Origin: Sialis fuliginosa
Lineage: Eukaryota; Arthropoda; Insecta; Megaloptera; Sialidae
Assembly (NCBI GenBank): GCA_961205875.1
Contig: OY540811.1
Location: 17,415,248-17,479,247, forward strand
Direction of reading: 5' to 3'
DNA length: 64,000 nt
Shown one piece after another: positions 1-11,799 of the stretch (its first letter is position 1; each line of letters starts with the position of its first letter). The position numbers and the translations under genes were made by a program. The notes under the pieces were generated by a model that was not told where the DNA came from, did not search any database, and saw nothing but the letters and a program-made list of their open reading frames with translations.

Positions 1-153
1 AACGCCTCCGCTGTCCCGGTGGTAGTTACAACCCTGTCTAAAAGCAAGCATCGCACATAGAACAATCCAATCAAAATCGGTTACGATACAACGGCTTAAA
101 ATCCTGCACCACACATAATAATAAATAAATTAAGCAACCAATAAAGTCCATAC

Positions 154-417
154 CGCTGCAGTTTGAGTCTCATGATTAACATTCGTCTCAAAATTCCACT
201 GAGCGCCCACATTATTGGTACACTGCTCAGACCCTTGGAGATCCAATTGCTGCAACAAACTGCCCAGATCCCTGCTCGCTGGATATCCCGCATTCGCGAT
301 ATCCTGGTGCTGTCTGTGCACCTCGAATGGCAAGTCCAATTGCGGCACGCCGGTAACCAAATCCAACACCGTCAACACAATCACAACAAACATCACGTGT
401 GTCATTTTCGGTAACAT
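154..417 (-). CDS. ACE-like: First coding exon of a divergent ACE-like (M2 peptidase family) gene, runs off the left edge
   Basis: The frame opens with Met at 417 (a second Met lies at 405). A hydrophobic signal peptide follows, then a polar linker, and the exon ends in the start of an M2 domain: Cys, then AQWNFETNVNHETQ. This matches the conserved helix near the N-terminus of ACE, where family members read A-x-W-x-(Y/F)-x-T-N-(I/V)-(N/T). The exon would end at 154, where a GTATGG donor follows an Ala-Ala pair in phase 0. The long linker between signal peptide and domain, and the different helix sequence, set it apart from the five genes to its right, so it is probably an older paralogue. No second exon can be assigned in positions 1-153, which I read as intron. 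Family assignment rests on about 25 residues and is moderately secure. Confidence 0.7.
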
Positions 418-1188
418 GTATCACAGTTGTCGGCACACGACTGAATAGATACTGACACTCGTGTTGGGATTTTGCGACCCAACAATAACCCGTGTGAACC
501 TATTATTTGTACCTTGTAACCTGTACAATGCGATGACGCCAGAGACGGATTTGTGGTGGTAGTGGATGATTTTTATTTCAAATGTTGGTGGGATTGATGA
601 AGCTTAGTATATTATGTTGATATATTCAAATGTCTATAATATAGAAACAAATATATATATACAAATATTTTCCCAATTTTATGTATGTATACGCAAAAAA
701 AAAACTAAATAATTTATAATCAAATTTTATTTATGTTTTTAATTTAATGCATTTTTGGAAAATAAAAGAAGCTTTTTTAACAACAAAATGGTACAACCAT
801 AATATCTCAAATTCGCAAAAAATGCTGTTTCTGATACTCTACCTATAAGAGACTGTATTTCTGTACTATACAATAAAAATATATAAAATATCTTATCAAC
901 ACTGGCAATTAACTGTTGGAAAAGAAGTGATTGGGCCAATAAGAACTTGTAAAATAAGTACATATTACCTAAATATTTAAAAAACCTCAATAATGACTTC
1001 AAATTACTAGGGCGTTTATAAGAACAACATAAAAAAAAACTTTTGAAGTGAAAAATAGTACCTATTTTATAAACGACATACATATTACTTATTTTTGTAT
1101 GTATTCAATACATTTCCATACAAAATGTTAATTAAAATTTAAGGAAACTTAATTTAAAGTTAGTTTATAGGTGTCCAATCTTTTGAAT

Positions 1189-1345
1189 CTTCTGGGCTGC
1201 ATAGCATAAACTCAATTTACTAAGGGCCGCAGGCCAGATTATAAAACTGAGGACCTTTTTTTTAGTCGTTCTAATTTGAGTACAGGTTTATTATTATAAA
1301 ATTATTATTTTTTTTTTTTAGCTATCCTCGCGGGCCGCACCGAAG
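1189..1345. repeat. Transposon fragment related to the hAT-type element at 37225-38175
   Basis: The stretch carries a CATAGCATAAAC block followed by an ACTGAGGACC then poly-T then AGTCG block, in the same order as in 37320-37380 and 37930-37985. It ends in a GCGGGCCGCACC run. It is a degraded relic of the same repeat family; no termini are visible. Confidence 0.5.
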
Positions 1346-1652
1346 ATTTAGTTGCATAATTTTACAATTCTGACTTCTATGGGTTAACAATTTCATTAGT
1401 CCGGCACTGTTTCCGCGTACATCAGCTAATGAAGTTTGCTGCACGATGCATTGAAGGCACTACCGCGCCGCGCCGCCGCCTCGCCCGCACCACTTTCACG
1501 CACAGTACCCATTGTATAATCTATGGGTAATATGGTAATTGTGTGCGTAATCTAACAACGATTCACTGTTGTTGTGTCTTTTTATTTATAATTGTTGTTC
1601 ACATTGGCGGACTGTCTATAGGTACAAAAAGCCTTCTCGTACGGAAAAATTC

Positions 1653-1690
1653 ATACGACAAGTATCTATGATTATAGATACTTGTCGTAT
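1653..1690. repeat. Perfect hairpin, 17-bp arms, 4-nt loop
   Basis: Positions 1653-1669 are the exact reverse complement of 1674-1690, separated by GATT. It lies only 31 bp from a second, longer perfect hairpin. It may be the relic of a palindromic miniature element or a structured RNA; nothing coding surrounds it. Confidence 0.8.
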
Positions 1691-1721
1691 ATACATATAA
1701 AAATATATACGGCATATATTT

Positions 1722-1786
1722 TATGGTTAATTTTGTATATGTCGAATATATGTACATTATATTCGACATATACAAAATTAACCATA
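1722..1786. repeat. Perfect hairpin, 29-bp arms, 7-nt loop
   Basis: The arm at 1722-1750 is an exact reverse complement of 1758-1786, around a TGTACAT loop. A mismatch-free 29-bp stem in otherwise decayed AT-rich DNA implies recent origin or constraint. A small-RNA precursor or a young foldback element are the plausible readings; sequence alone does not decide. Confidence 0.85.
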
Positions 1787-4593
1787 TGGTATATGTGAGG
1801 AATACAAAAAATTTTAATATACTTATATAATACGTATATTTTAATATCCTCCATGTAAAGGAAATTGAATAACTCTCACTGGGGAAGTGTATTTGGGAAT
1901 TATAAAATAGTCAAGCAATAATCTGATTCTAAATTCGTATCGGTTTTTTCAGTATTAATTAATCTTTCGTATGTAACTGACGATTTTTTTAGAGGGCAGG
2001 GAAGACAACTCAAATGAGAGACTGATAAGTATAGTTTAATAAAAAAATAAGTTTTTTAAAATAAATAACCTGTTAGTAACGGCATGTTTATAGAAAATTT
2101 TGTTGTCATTATTTTTGTTATTTTGTCGTAAAATCGACAAATAGAGATTATATTAAAGTACTTTTTTAACACCACCAGGTAAAAAAGCAAGTAGATAAGA
2201 TAAAGTTCACTTTTATTTGTGCTTAATTTTTTAGATTATTTTTATTTTTCCGAAATAACCCAATTTAATTTTTTTAACGACACCAATGGTTGGATGCGTG
2301 TTCTGACAAAGACTTATATGGTATTTCTATGTTATCAAAGAAGTGATAATGAACTAAACCACCATTGCGTTTTTCCACTGAAATTGTACTTTTCTTTTTT
2401 TTTTAATGAATGGGTACTTTGTTACAGAAAATTTATTTATATACCAACTGTTAAAATGTTCTGAAATAGAGAAAAAGTACCCAAGGTTAAAAACTTAAAT
2501 GTAATCGTATATTTGTATATTTATGTCTTCGTATTTTGGTTTTTATAATTAATTATACGTTAAGTATAAATAAATATAAAACAAATATTCCATTTTTCAA
2601 AAAAAATTTCAAATTGAAAAATAAGAAAAATAATTTTAACCTTCACATAGTATTTTTATTAAAACATACTACCTAGTATCTACTATGTCCAGTAATTAAA
2701 CTATAAGAACTATAAAAATTTCCCTATATTCAAGTATAATGAAATCAAATAATACGGTAGGTAATTTAAATCAATTGTTATTTCAAATTATAAACTGCAA
2801 TTATTTTTATTGTGCATTTTCATATTTTCACATGAAACTTTTTCTTTTGATTAATATAATTGTATTGTTTTATCAGTATTTTATAGACGCCCATCTTATA
2901 GTTTACATTCAATGCCAACATAAAATATGAATTTAAATTAATTTCTTTACAATATATATATTTAATTAATATTTATTTTTAAAATACCCTTCCAGTCTCT
3001 ATAAATTTAGACATTTTGCAAAAGAGTTCGATTTAATTTTCTTTTTTAATTTATCAAAAATGAAAGTAAAACATCATTTTACTTTCAAGTAATAAAATTA
3101 ATAGAGAATTTAAAGAACAAATTGAATAGGTATTGTAGTTCATACTAAACATTCTATACATATTTTATACAGCGTGCATCGAAATAAATCATATATGAAT
3201 TTTTTCACACACGTAGAAAAATATTTCATAACAATCACTCAATTTTCAAAGAAATATTACTAGGTATTTCATTTAATATTCTTAAAACGGGAGACAATTT
3301 TGTAATTCTTCCATATTAATGATAACATAGATTGTAAAGGATCTGGTGAAATTGTACTATGCTGCATCGTAAAAATTAAAAAAATTAATTAAAACATTAG
3401 TTGAGACAAATCTACCCATCTTTATTCAGCAATGAACAGTATGGACACATCTCCTCCCCACCCCCACCCCCCTCTCTCTCTCTTACATACACATACCACA
3501 CTCTCTTTCTTCTCACTGCTTTTCTGTTCTAGTTACACAATCCTCGGGTTGCATAAAGCAAAATTAATCACAAGTATTTACTTCAAGTTGATTTAGCGAA
3601 AATTACTTGATACTTTAATTATCTTTACTTAATACTAGGTACTTGTAATAATTACAAATCAATTAAATAGATTCATATACGTATACATTTTAAATATTAT
3701 ATATATTTTAAAGGTGTTCATAAAACGACACCCAGTATAAAACCTTAATCACTTCGTCAGTTTCTCAATTTTCATGGTGACTAAACATCATCATACAATC
3801 TTATTCATGAATATTTATTTATATGTATTTTAGCCTTTTATTGTTCTTAGTTTCCCACATTTAACTATATTTATATCGTCAAGGATAGTAACATCTCATA
3901 TGTGTGTGTACATACATATACTAAAACTCGGTACTTACACCAATTATATTTTAAAAACATCGGTTAATATATAATATTATCTAAAGTAGCAAAAACACAC
4001 ACGTATGAAAATAATAAAATTCTTCGTGAACCAGGATCTTCTACTAAAAAAACAATGACCTTTAACTTGTGCTGTTGAAATAATTAATATGTATTTATGT
4101 AGACTTAAAGTTAATGATTTGATTCACCCTTAATATGACGTATACAAATACGTATGTCTGCGTATGATGTCTAAGTTTCATGTAATGCGACTTGTCCTTT
4201 TTAATGAAAGCTCGGTACTAAATTGACTATTTAATAAATTATAATATTTGACTATTTAATAAAATCAAAACTATTTTTTAATTTTTTTTATTAATATTGA
4301 AAGACAGGATATATATAAAATGTAAGTTAATAAATGCTTGGTAAAAATAAATAAAAAAGTTCCCATTTTTTAAAATCATTTTATAATTATAATTCTACAT
4401 TTCTGTATACATATTTAAAACCCACAAGTTATGATCTACATAATATCATTATATATTTTTGTGCAGTTAATTCTACGTACTAAATACAATTTGATTGAAA
4501 CAAAAAGTAACTATTAACATTCATCTATAAAACTGAATAGGTACATTAGTACATAATATGTTATTTTACTTACGCGACTTATTTCAATTTTCA

Positions 4594-7500
4594 TTACATA
4601 TCCCAACCAACGAAAACATTATTATTTGTATTGTATTCCTTTAACCAATCATACACAGGTTTGAAATATTCTAGAATAGGACTAGCATCCATTTCTCTTG
4701 ATCCAGTAATTATTTCTAATGCATCAGGCCATGGTTTTGATGCCCCCATTTTTAACATGTCCCTGTAAAAAAATCATATACACGTATTATATTATTGTAT
4801 TGTATAAGTTTAGGTCGTTAAAAAAATTTTTTTTTTTTAATGACAGATTCGTGTTTTTTCACGTATATAAGATTACTAAATAAAAACTATAGGTTCCCAT
4901 TTAAAAAATGATGTTGACCTTGAAATAACCTTGAAGGCTATGTTAAAATAACAAATAAATATTACTATTCAATTACACCCTTACAACCAAACATTTTTAG
5001 TTATAAACATTTTTTTCAAATATGCGATGGTTCTGAGATAATAATCTGTAACACTTTAAATGCCGCACTCTGTATAGGCAATCCAAAATTTATTTTACAT
5101 GGACACAACTATTGATTTACCCAGTGAGAAATTTTCAATGAGGTAATGACTTTTAATAACATAATAATATATTATACTACATTTATATGTTTGTACATAT
5201 GTTATTTACTTATATAACTTACTTTAAAAGTTTCCCAGCTTCTGTACTATTGTAAATGTCACACATATGCAGTTGTTTGTTGGGATCATCAGGTTGGTAT
5301 TGGTTTGCTTTCTGACAAAGAGCTTTGTGAAATTGGAACTGAAGTACAAATCTTATAAAATATCTGTCAAAATAAAAACGATAATTTTGATATGTGGCAT
5401 GAGAAGTTATATTTTGTAGACTTTTAGGAATAATTTTTTTTTATTAATAATTAATAATATAATTATTTTTTTAAATACAGTAGATTTTTTTTACATGGTA
5501 GATACGTTCCACAGCAAATCGCTTAAAAAAGGACATTGTTTACATTGTAAAATTAGAAATACGTTTCATAATTAATAAGCTGAAAATCGCGTAAAAAAAG
5601 TTTCTGAAAAATTACGAAAATAAAAATGTCTAAAAAAATACAATGAAAATTAGCTCGAAAATCTGAATGAAATTTTAATCTAAAACTTAAAATACATAAA
5701 ATAAATTTGTTTTTGAATTTTATTTATTTAATTTTATTGAAAAGTAACAATATTTTTTTATCAAAATTATCGTCACTATCTGAAAATACAACTCAGCACC
5801 CTTTTGTGAACTGGTGCGAAATCTTGTTAAACTAAGATTTTAATGATAACAAAAAGTTTACATATTTACATTTCTTGAATTGTCAGTTTTCATTACATAC
5901 ATCACTCATCGAAACGGAGGATTCCTGAATATACATAAAATCTCACCGCGTAACTCCAAATCCGCGTAAAAAGAGACCCTACTGTATTTATATTTATAAT
6001 ATAAGCATATTTTCGACGGTATGTCTTGGTTATAGATATAATTATGTAGGTATATGAAATAAACTAATATACGTTTATATATTTTCCTTACTGAATAAAA
6101 GCCGCATCATGGGTAACATGATAAATAATACCAGGATCAAAATCATTCTCGGTTCTCTCCACAGGTGGTTGAACACCTTCATATTGTTTTTTTAAGTTCC
6201 ACCACGCAGTGCTGTAATTGTTCGGTGTAATCTCACCCTTAAATACTCCCCACCTCCATAAGTCTACAACGTACGCGTAGGGCATATACGTGATCTTCTC
6301 CAATGCATTTAAATATAAGTAGTTAACAACAGTTTCCTTATCGTCAACATCCGATTTCAGGAGCCCGATTTGACGAAGATGTTTTGGTGTCATTACCGAT
6401 AAAAATATTGTTTCTCCAATGGCTTCTTTGAACCCTATAGGAAGTTACTTTAAAAATTAATTTTATGTCATAAACCAAAACGTACGAAATCTATTTAGTA
6501 TTACATTCCTTTTTCAATTCTTTAATTATGGTTCAGAAGGTCTATTCAAGCATTTTGTTTCAAGCAATAAATAATATTTACCAGGATTCGCTCCATCTTT
6601 AAAAGCCAGAGGTTGATCTTTGTACGCCATGTAATATTCAATGTGGCCCATTGTGTAGTGTATTTTAAAAAGGTTATCTTCATCAACATTAGCGCATATT
6701 TTTAACCTTAAAGTGAATGCAAAAATATCAGATCAATAGCATATAATATTAGATTCACACATATAGGAACAAGCCTAGACTGACTAACAATAAGTTATAT
6801 TCGTGCGCGTTTAATTTGTTTCCTTTTCATAGTCCCGGGTAACACTGGATCCAATCCGCTAGTTAAAATATAAATATAAATACCTAAAATCTTTAGAATC
6901 ATAAAAATCCATGGTCATAGGAAAACAATCAATTTCTCGATCAGTCGGTTTTTCAAATATTGATTTCTCCCAAAAAGATTCAGGCATTGGATCTAAACCA
7001 ATCGATGTGAAAAATTCTTCTGCCAATTTCAACATTTTAATTGTTGTGTAGTTCTAGATACAAAGAAATTATCAGCAGATATCATATTAATATTATTATA
7101 TACATTTTTTATGTTTTTATTTACCTGCGAGATCATTTCTGATGTAACACTTATTTTAGTTGCTTTATTAGGATATGGTAAAGTTTCAAAAGAATGTATA
7201 TTTACTGTAAAAAAATAACAAGATACAATGAAATAAATGGCATATTAATACCGTTTGATGATTTAATAAAAGTATTGCACTAAGAAGTATCTCGACTTGC
7301 ATTCCTAATATTTTATATAAAATGTATAAGAGACTATATGTGTAATAAGAAGAATATTGTCTTGTTTATTAAAAATAAATGTTTACTTGAAAATTGATCT
7401 GGAATAGGTCCTGTTTCTGGAATAAGATCACCGTATTGTGTTCTAAGTTTATGACGAAAATATGCGTGTAATTGTTTAAACAAAGGTTTAACTTGCAACC

Positions 7501-9050
7501 AGAGATTATTAATTAAGTCCCTAAAATTCGAAGTTTCATAATCTCTCAACCAATATTCAGAATAGTCAGCGAAATCTAAAAAAAATCATTATTTAATTTT
7601 TTATCCATACATATATATATTAATAACAAATTTTGTTAATTATTTGTGGGTAGTAATTTCTAAATCATTAGAAATATAGTACGTACTATTTAATTTTGCA
7701 ACTTCATTAAGTTTTGCCACATAGTTAACAAAAGGAGTCTTTACTGGTCTTCCAGCTTTATTAAACCACTCCAGCCAAATATGTTTCAATTCTTCTGCAT
7801 TACGAGAAGTTTGCAATATATGAAGACCATCTGTGAATAAAAATTACTCGTATTTTTGGTTTAAAATTGATTATTAAAACAATATAAAAAAGGACTTCAT
7901 CAGCTCTTTTATAATAAATGATCGATTAGATTTTCAATCATTTAGATAAGAAATGGTAAAAATACTTTTCATCAAAATTGAATATAATAAGCAAAAATTA
8001 TTATATTTTCATTAAAAAAAATATTTTCTTGAAAATTGGCATTTGAACACATTTCCGGATATAATGAAACATCTGTCAATACAAAACTAACCTTCTAACA
8101 GTGAAAGATCACAACTTGATGCATTTTTGTATTCACAAATTGTTACTTGTGTCAATTGTTCCATTTCTGATATACTATTAGATAAGTTATATAGCTTCTC
8201 ATCAGGCAAAGCAGCTCGACCCAATACAGAAAACTTTTTAAATTGTCGTTTTAAATTTTCGTTTTCAAATGTTTGCCAATGGTATTTTATTATTTCTTGC
8301 CATCTTTCTTTTTCTAGTTTTAAGTATTCACTCTCTGTGTCTGACTAAAAAACACCAAATTTGTATAATTACTTAGGAGTTGTTCACAAATCAAAGTGTT
8401 TTAAACTTTTTTTTCTCACAAACAGAAACACACACTTATTGTTAGACACGAAGCATTAACAAACAAAGTATATATCCAAAAAGATGATCCAGTTGACAGT
8501 GGCGTCGCTGGGGGGGGGGGGGGGGGAGTGACACCCGGAGTGGAAAAAGTCAATAGTTTTTATTTTTTACAGGTTACACGGGTGTCACCCCTGTGATTTT
8601 TTAACGACGGAAAAAATATCTTTACTAAAAAATAAGTAAATAGGCTTTATTTTTTAACAAATTACACGGGTATCACCCCTTCGAGGGTGATACCCGGGGC
8701 GGTACGCCCCCCCCCCCCCCCTAGCGACGCCACTGCCAGTTGATAAAAAACATATCGAAGAAGCAAATATTTTTTAATAAATTTACATAATTGTTTATAT
8801 TTCTCTCGAATCAATGTTCCCTAATTGTGTTATACATATAATTAATTTATTATATTACCCGATTTTGTCGATTCTCCTCCGTCATATTTGTTAAAAACGC
8901 CCAATGGGCTAGTTGTTTTTTATTCAATGCTTCAGACATTATGCTATTTGAACGCGTTATGAATTCTTGTGCATTTTGTTCATTGTATATTATTGAATTT
9001 CCGTTACAGATTAATATAAAACCGAATAATATCAAAATTTGAACGTTCAT
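4594..9050 (-). CDS. ACE-like: ACE-family pseudoenzyme (gene A): zinc motif HExxH replaced by YTMGH
   Basis: Ten exons: 9050-8859, 8344-8092, 7830-7687, 7575-7387, 7204-7125, 7053-6884, 6706-6582, 6434-6092, 5363-5223, 4762-4594. All have GT/AG borders and they sum to 1806 nt, giving 601 residues and a TAA stop. It has an N-terminal signal peptide ([17 protein letters not shown]), one M2 domain and no C-terminal anchor, so it should be secreted. The expected HHEMGH reads HYTMGH, which removes the first zinc histidine and the catalytic glutamate. The third ligand Glu survives in FKEAIG. By alignment to human testis ACE numbering, His353 is Phe, Lys511 is Ile, Tyr520 is Phe and Arg522 is Gln, while His513 and Tyr523 remain. 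The six disulfide cysteines are kept. The NMWAQ segment of exon 5 is contracted by six residues. Peptidase activity is very unlikely; ligand binding is possible but inferred. Confidence 0.93.
5364..6091 (-). other. Intron 8 of gene A
   Basis: A 728-bp AT-rich intron, longer than the matching intron in B (118 bp) or D (133 bp). I see no exon, and no clear inverted-repeat ends that would identify an insertion. Confidence 0.7.
8489..8743. mobile_element. hAT-type miniature element with 8-bp target duplication, in intron 1 of gene A
   Basis: Identical 8-bp copies of CCAGTTGA lie at 8489-8496 and 8736-8743. The 239-bp element between them starts CAGTGGCGTCGCTGGGG and ends in the inverted counterpart, which runs from a poly-C tract into CTAGCGACGCCACTG. 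Long G and C homopolymers lie just inside both ends. Internally a subterminal repeat containing ACGGGT(G/A)TCACCCC occurs twice. An 8-bp duplication with CAGTGGCG-type ends is typical of hAT elements. It encodes nothing and must have been moved by another element. The exact duplication implies a fairly recent insertion. Confidence 0.9.
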
Positions 9051-9589
9051 TTTCTAAAAAAAATAATACTTTTAATGCTTCAACGTATAATATAGTGCAG
9101 AGTCGGAAAATTATCCCGATTGAATTTTATTTTTTTTATCTCAAAGCTCATGATACCTTGAAAATGGATAAAACAGTATGAAGTATACTTTTAAACTAAT
9201 GTTATCATGCATCATAATTTTTTATATCTTCAAATGATTATTTAAAACATGGTTTAATTCAATTTCAGAAGTTTCATAACAATTTAAATCTACAATAAAG
9301 ATTCAATACGTTTTTTCGTCAGATTCTTACTTCACCAAGTAATCACTGTCTCAATTTATTGAAATTAATGTGTAATACCTATTAAATACTTCTTTTATTT
9401 AACATTGTATTTTCATTTAAACATAAACTCTTTAAATATGAATACATTCAGACGATGCATGAAATGGGCACCTTGCACTTTATTAATCAGGTCAGACAAG
9501 ATAAAAAAATAAGTCAATCGGAATATTTTTCCAAATGACTGCGCCATTACGGCATGCACTATAAGTAAAAATACCCACACATATATTTT

Positions 9590-10216
9590 TAGGGTGTTTT
9601 TTTTTATTTTTATTTTTTCGGCCCCGCAGGCCTATGTTTTAGCTTTGGATCAAAAGTTAATTGTCCCAAAATTTCAGACTCATAGATCAAACCTGTGGAC
9701 GGCGCAAACCGAGTCTTCCCATTTGATTAACATGGGGAAAATTACTTTTTTACTTATGCGTGAATATCTCGTTGAAAAATTCAACTATTTTAATTTATTA
9801 CAGCAGCATATCATAGAGAATTAAATTTCTTACAAAAAAGATCCCGAGTGCTCAATTCATAGATCGAATATTTTTAAATATATGTTCGTTTAAACATTAT
9901 CATAAAAAGTAAAATCCAATTTTTATGATAATTTTTAACAAACATTTCTTAAAATTTATTGGATTTATGAATTGAGCATTTAATTCTCTACAAAATATTC
10001 CCGTGAGAAATTTTCAAAAAAAAATTTTTCAGCGAGATATTCACGCGTAAGTAAAAAAGTAGTTTTCCCCATGTTAATCAAATGGGAAAAATATTCGGTT
10101 TGCGCCGTCCACAGGTTTGATCTATGAGTCTGAAATTTTGGGACAATTAACTTTTGATCCAAAGCTAAAACATAGGCCTGCGGGACCGAAAAAATAAAAA
10201 TAAAAAAAACACCCTA
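9590..10216. mobile_element. TA-flanked miniature inverted-repeat element with long (about 230 bp) arms
   Basis: The sequence from AGGGTGTTTTTTTT at 9591 onward (about 230 bp) recurs as its reverse complement ending at about 10215, flanked by TA on each side. The arms are nearly identical and the middle is a short AT-rich spacer. TA target duplication and long arms fit a Tc1/mariner-related non-autonomous foldback element. The apparent open frames on each arm are mirror images of one another and are not genes. It lies just downstream of the untranslated first exon of gene A, in its 5' intron. Confidence 0.85.
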
Positions 10217-10289
10217 ATATTTATACCCTTATGTATGTATATCTTGAAGTCCATGTAATTGTTAATTAAATAAGTAAAAACACACTTAC

Positions 10290-10345
10290 ATATTCTTTGT
10301 CGACTGATCACTGATGCACAACTAGAACTTTGTTCTGTTAATATA
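10290..10345 (-). promoter_or_regulatory. Core promoter and untranslated first exon of gene A
   Basis: Reading the minus strand, TATATTAA at 10345-10338 lies about 33 bp before the A of a TCAGT initiator at about 10312. A short exon follows and ends at 10290 in AAGAATAT followed by a GTAAGTG donor. The matching acceptor is the TTTTTAG just before the coding exon (AAAATG; ATG at 9050). Between TATA and initiator is the inverted repeat AGAAC-AAA-GTTCT (10323-10335), identical to that in gene D. The transcription start is inferred from motif spacing and not proven. Confidence 0.6.
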
Positions 10346-11013
10346 TCTTTAAGTAGTTGAGTAATAGTAATATAATTACCTTAACCACACTTTACAAATT
10401 ATTTATTTCTATTTAATTGAATTTTTTTATCAGTAAATGCAATGCAAATTTTACTTCAAATATATTATATTAATTAGTTTAACCTTCTTACAAAAATGAT
10501 TTTTTTAATTTATTTTGTTACAACTGTTATCGTAATTTTGATTGGGCATGCCATTTCTACATACTAAAACCATTAGTTATCTACGGGATATATTTTTCTT
10601 ACTGTAAAAACTCCTATTTGTAATTTACACCCTAAAATCTTTTAAAACTATGTATATTTATCATTACCTAATGATATATTAAAGTAATGATTATTGAAAT
10701 ATTAATCAATTTTAATTTTTAATAATTGTGTACATTATTCATTAATTTTATTGTTTATGTGCTTTAATGATTGTTTTACTGATAATTAACAATCAGTTTT
10801 CATTACTAATATATAATATTTTATATGGCGTTTTATTTTACTTAATACATATTAGGAGTAATTTATTAATTTTCATAACCGTTAATTAAACAAAACAACA
10901 TTAATATTTTTCTTTATTTTTGAATTTAAAGTGAATTTACTATATACTCTTAATAATAATAGTAATATAGGGGAACAGAAGGTAAAACGGTTCCTGCAGG
11001 TACAATGAACCAC

Positions 11014-11233
11014 CTTAACCCTCCGTTAGGCGCGCGGCATACATGCGTAGACCACTCATATAAAAACTGTTATAACTAAAACTCATACCCTATTTACACA
11101 CACGCCCTTTTTCATAGCTGCCGATTACATATCCTTATATATTATTAGTTGATTATTTGCAGTGTTTTAGCGTGGTTTTTCGAGTTATAACGAATCAAAA
11201 ACGGTTGGTCTACGCCTGTATGCCGCGCGCCTA
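11014..11233. mobile_element. Inverted-repeat element, possibly piggyBac-related end
   Basis: TAGGCGCGCGGCATACATGCG at 11026 onward recurs as its inverse, with one or two mismatches, ending at 11233 (about 29-bp arms around an AT-rich core). The left side is preceded by TTAACCCT at 11015-11022, which resembles a piggyBac target plus terminus, but no TTAA was found at the right side. The GC-rich arms stand out sharply from their surroundings. Confidence 0.55.
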
Positions 11234-11799
11234 CTATTTTTGTTGTGTTTCGATTTTTTATTTTCATCATTTTTGTAAGAAATAGTGGTTTTATTTTATG
11301 GGTGTGTATTATATTTTACTAATATCAGAAATATAGACATGTTTGACCCAAAAAAACTTGCATAGGAGTTGATAAAGTCACACATAGAGTTTAGAACAAT
11401 ACCGACCGTAATAGCGGGTATTGAAATACTTTTTTTAATTTAGACCAAAGTAATTCACAGGTCTTTCTATAAAAAAAATGTATTCGTAAATACCAATCAA
11501 TTACCATTTTTCCGGACTCCTTTAGCCCCGGATTAGAGTTCTTTCAGCCCCCCCCCCCCCCCCGTATACGTATACTAAATATCAATATACAATCTGGTAA
11601 CAACATATAAAAACATAATAGATATATTTTTTATTTGTTATTCTCACAAAGAAAGATGAAGAACCTGTTATATTATAATAACGTATGTTAAATATCAAAA
11701 CATAACTTAATAAATCTAAAAAACACAATCGACTTTATATCATTTATTTAATTTAAATATCCGTATACATTTTCAAATAATATTAAAACTGTTCTCTCA

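Larger units (their letters stand above)
418..4593. other. Intergenic, no gene seen
   Basis: AT-rich sequence between the partial ACE-like gene and the 3' end of gene A. It holds two strong perfect hairpins (1653-1690 and 1722-1786), a repeat fragment at about 1189-1345 related to the 37.2-38.2 kb element, a short GC-rich patch at about 1455-1500, and a pyrimidine-rich run at about 3450-3490. The open frames here, including a 114-residue one at 739-1083, are low-complexity and resemble no family I know. Confidence 0.7.
9051..11799. other. Region between genes A and B
   Basis: It contains the 5' intron of A with the foldback element at 9590-10216, A's promoter at 10290-10345, the inverted-repeat element at about 11014-11233, a run of about 17 cytosines near 11547-11563, and the polyadenylation signal of gene B (AATAAA on the minus strand at 11748-11743). 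No other gene is visible. Confidence 0.7.

Noticed and set aside
739-1083. 114-residue minus-strand open frame
   Set aside because: Composition is dominated by Leu, Phe, Tyr and Lys, as expected of chance frames in AT-rich DNA; no motif or splice context.
8127-8348. 73-residue plus-strand open frame
   Set aside because: It is the antisense shadow of exon 2 of gene A (8344-8092), which has clear family similarity.
9594-10162. Two open frames giving the same peptide on opposite strands
   Set aside because: They lie on the two arms of a foldback element and mirror each other; not a protein gene.
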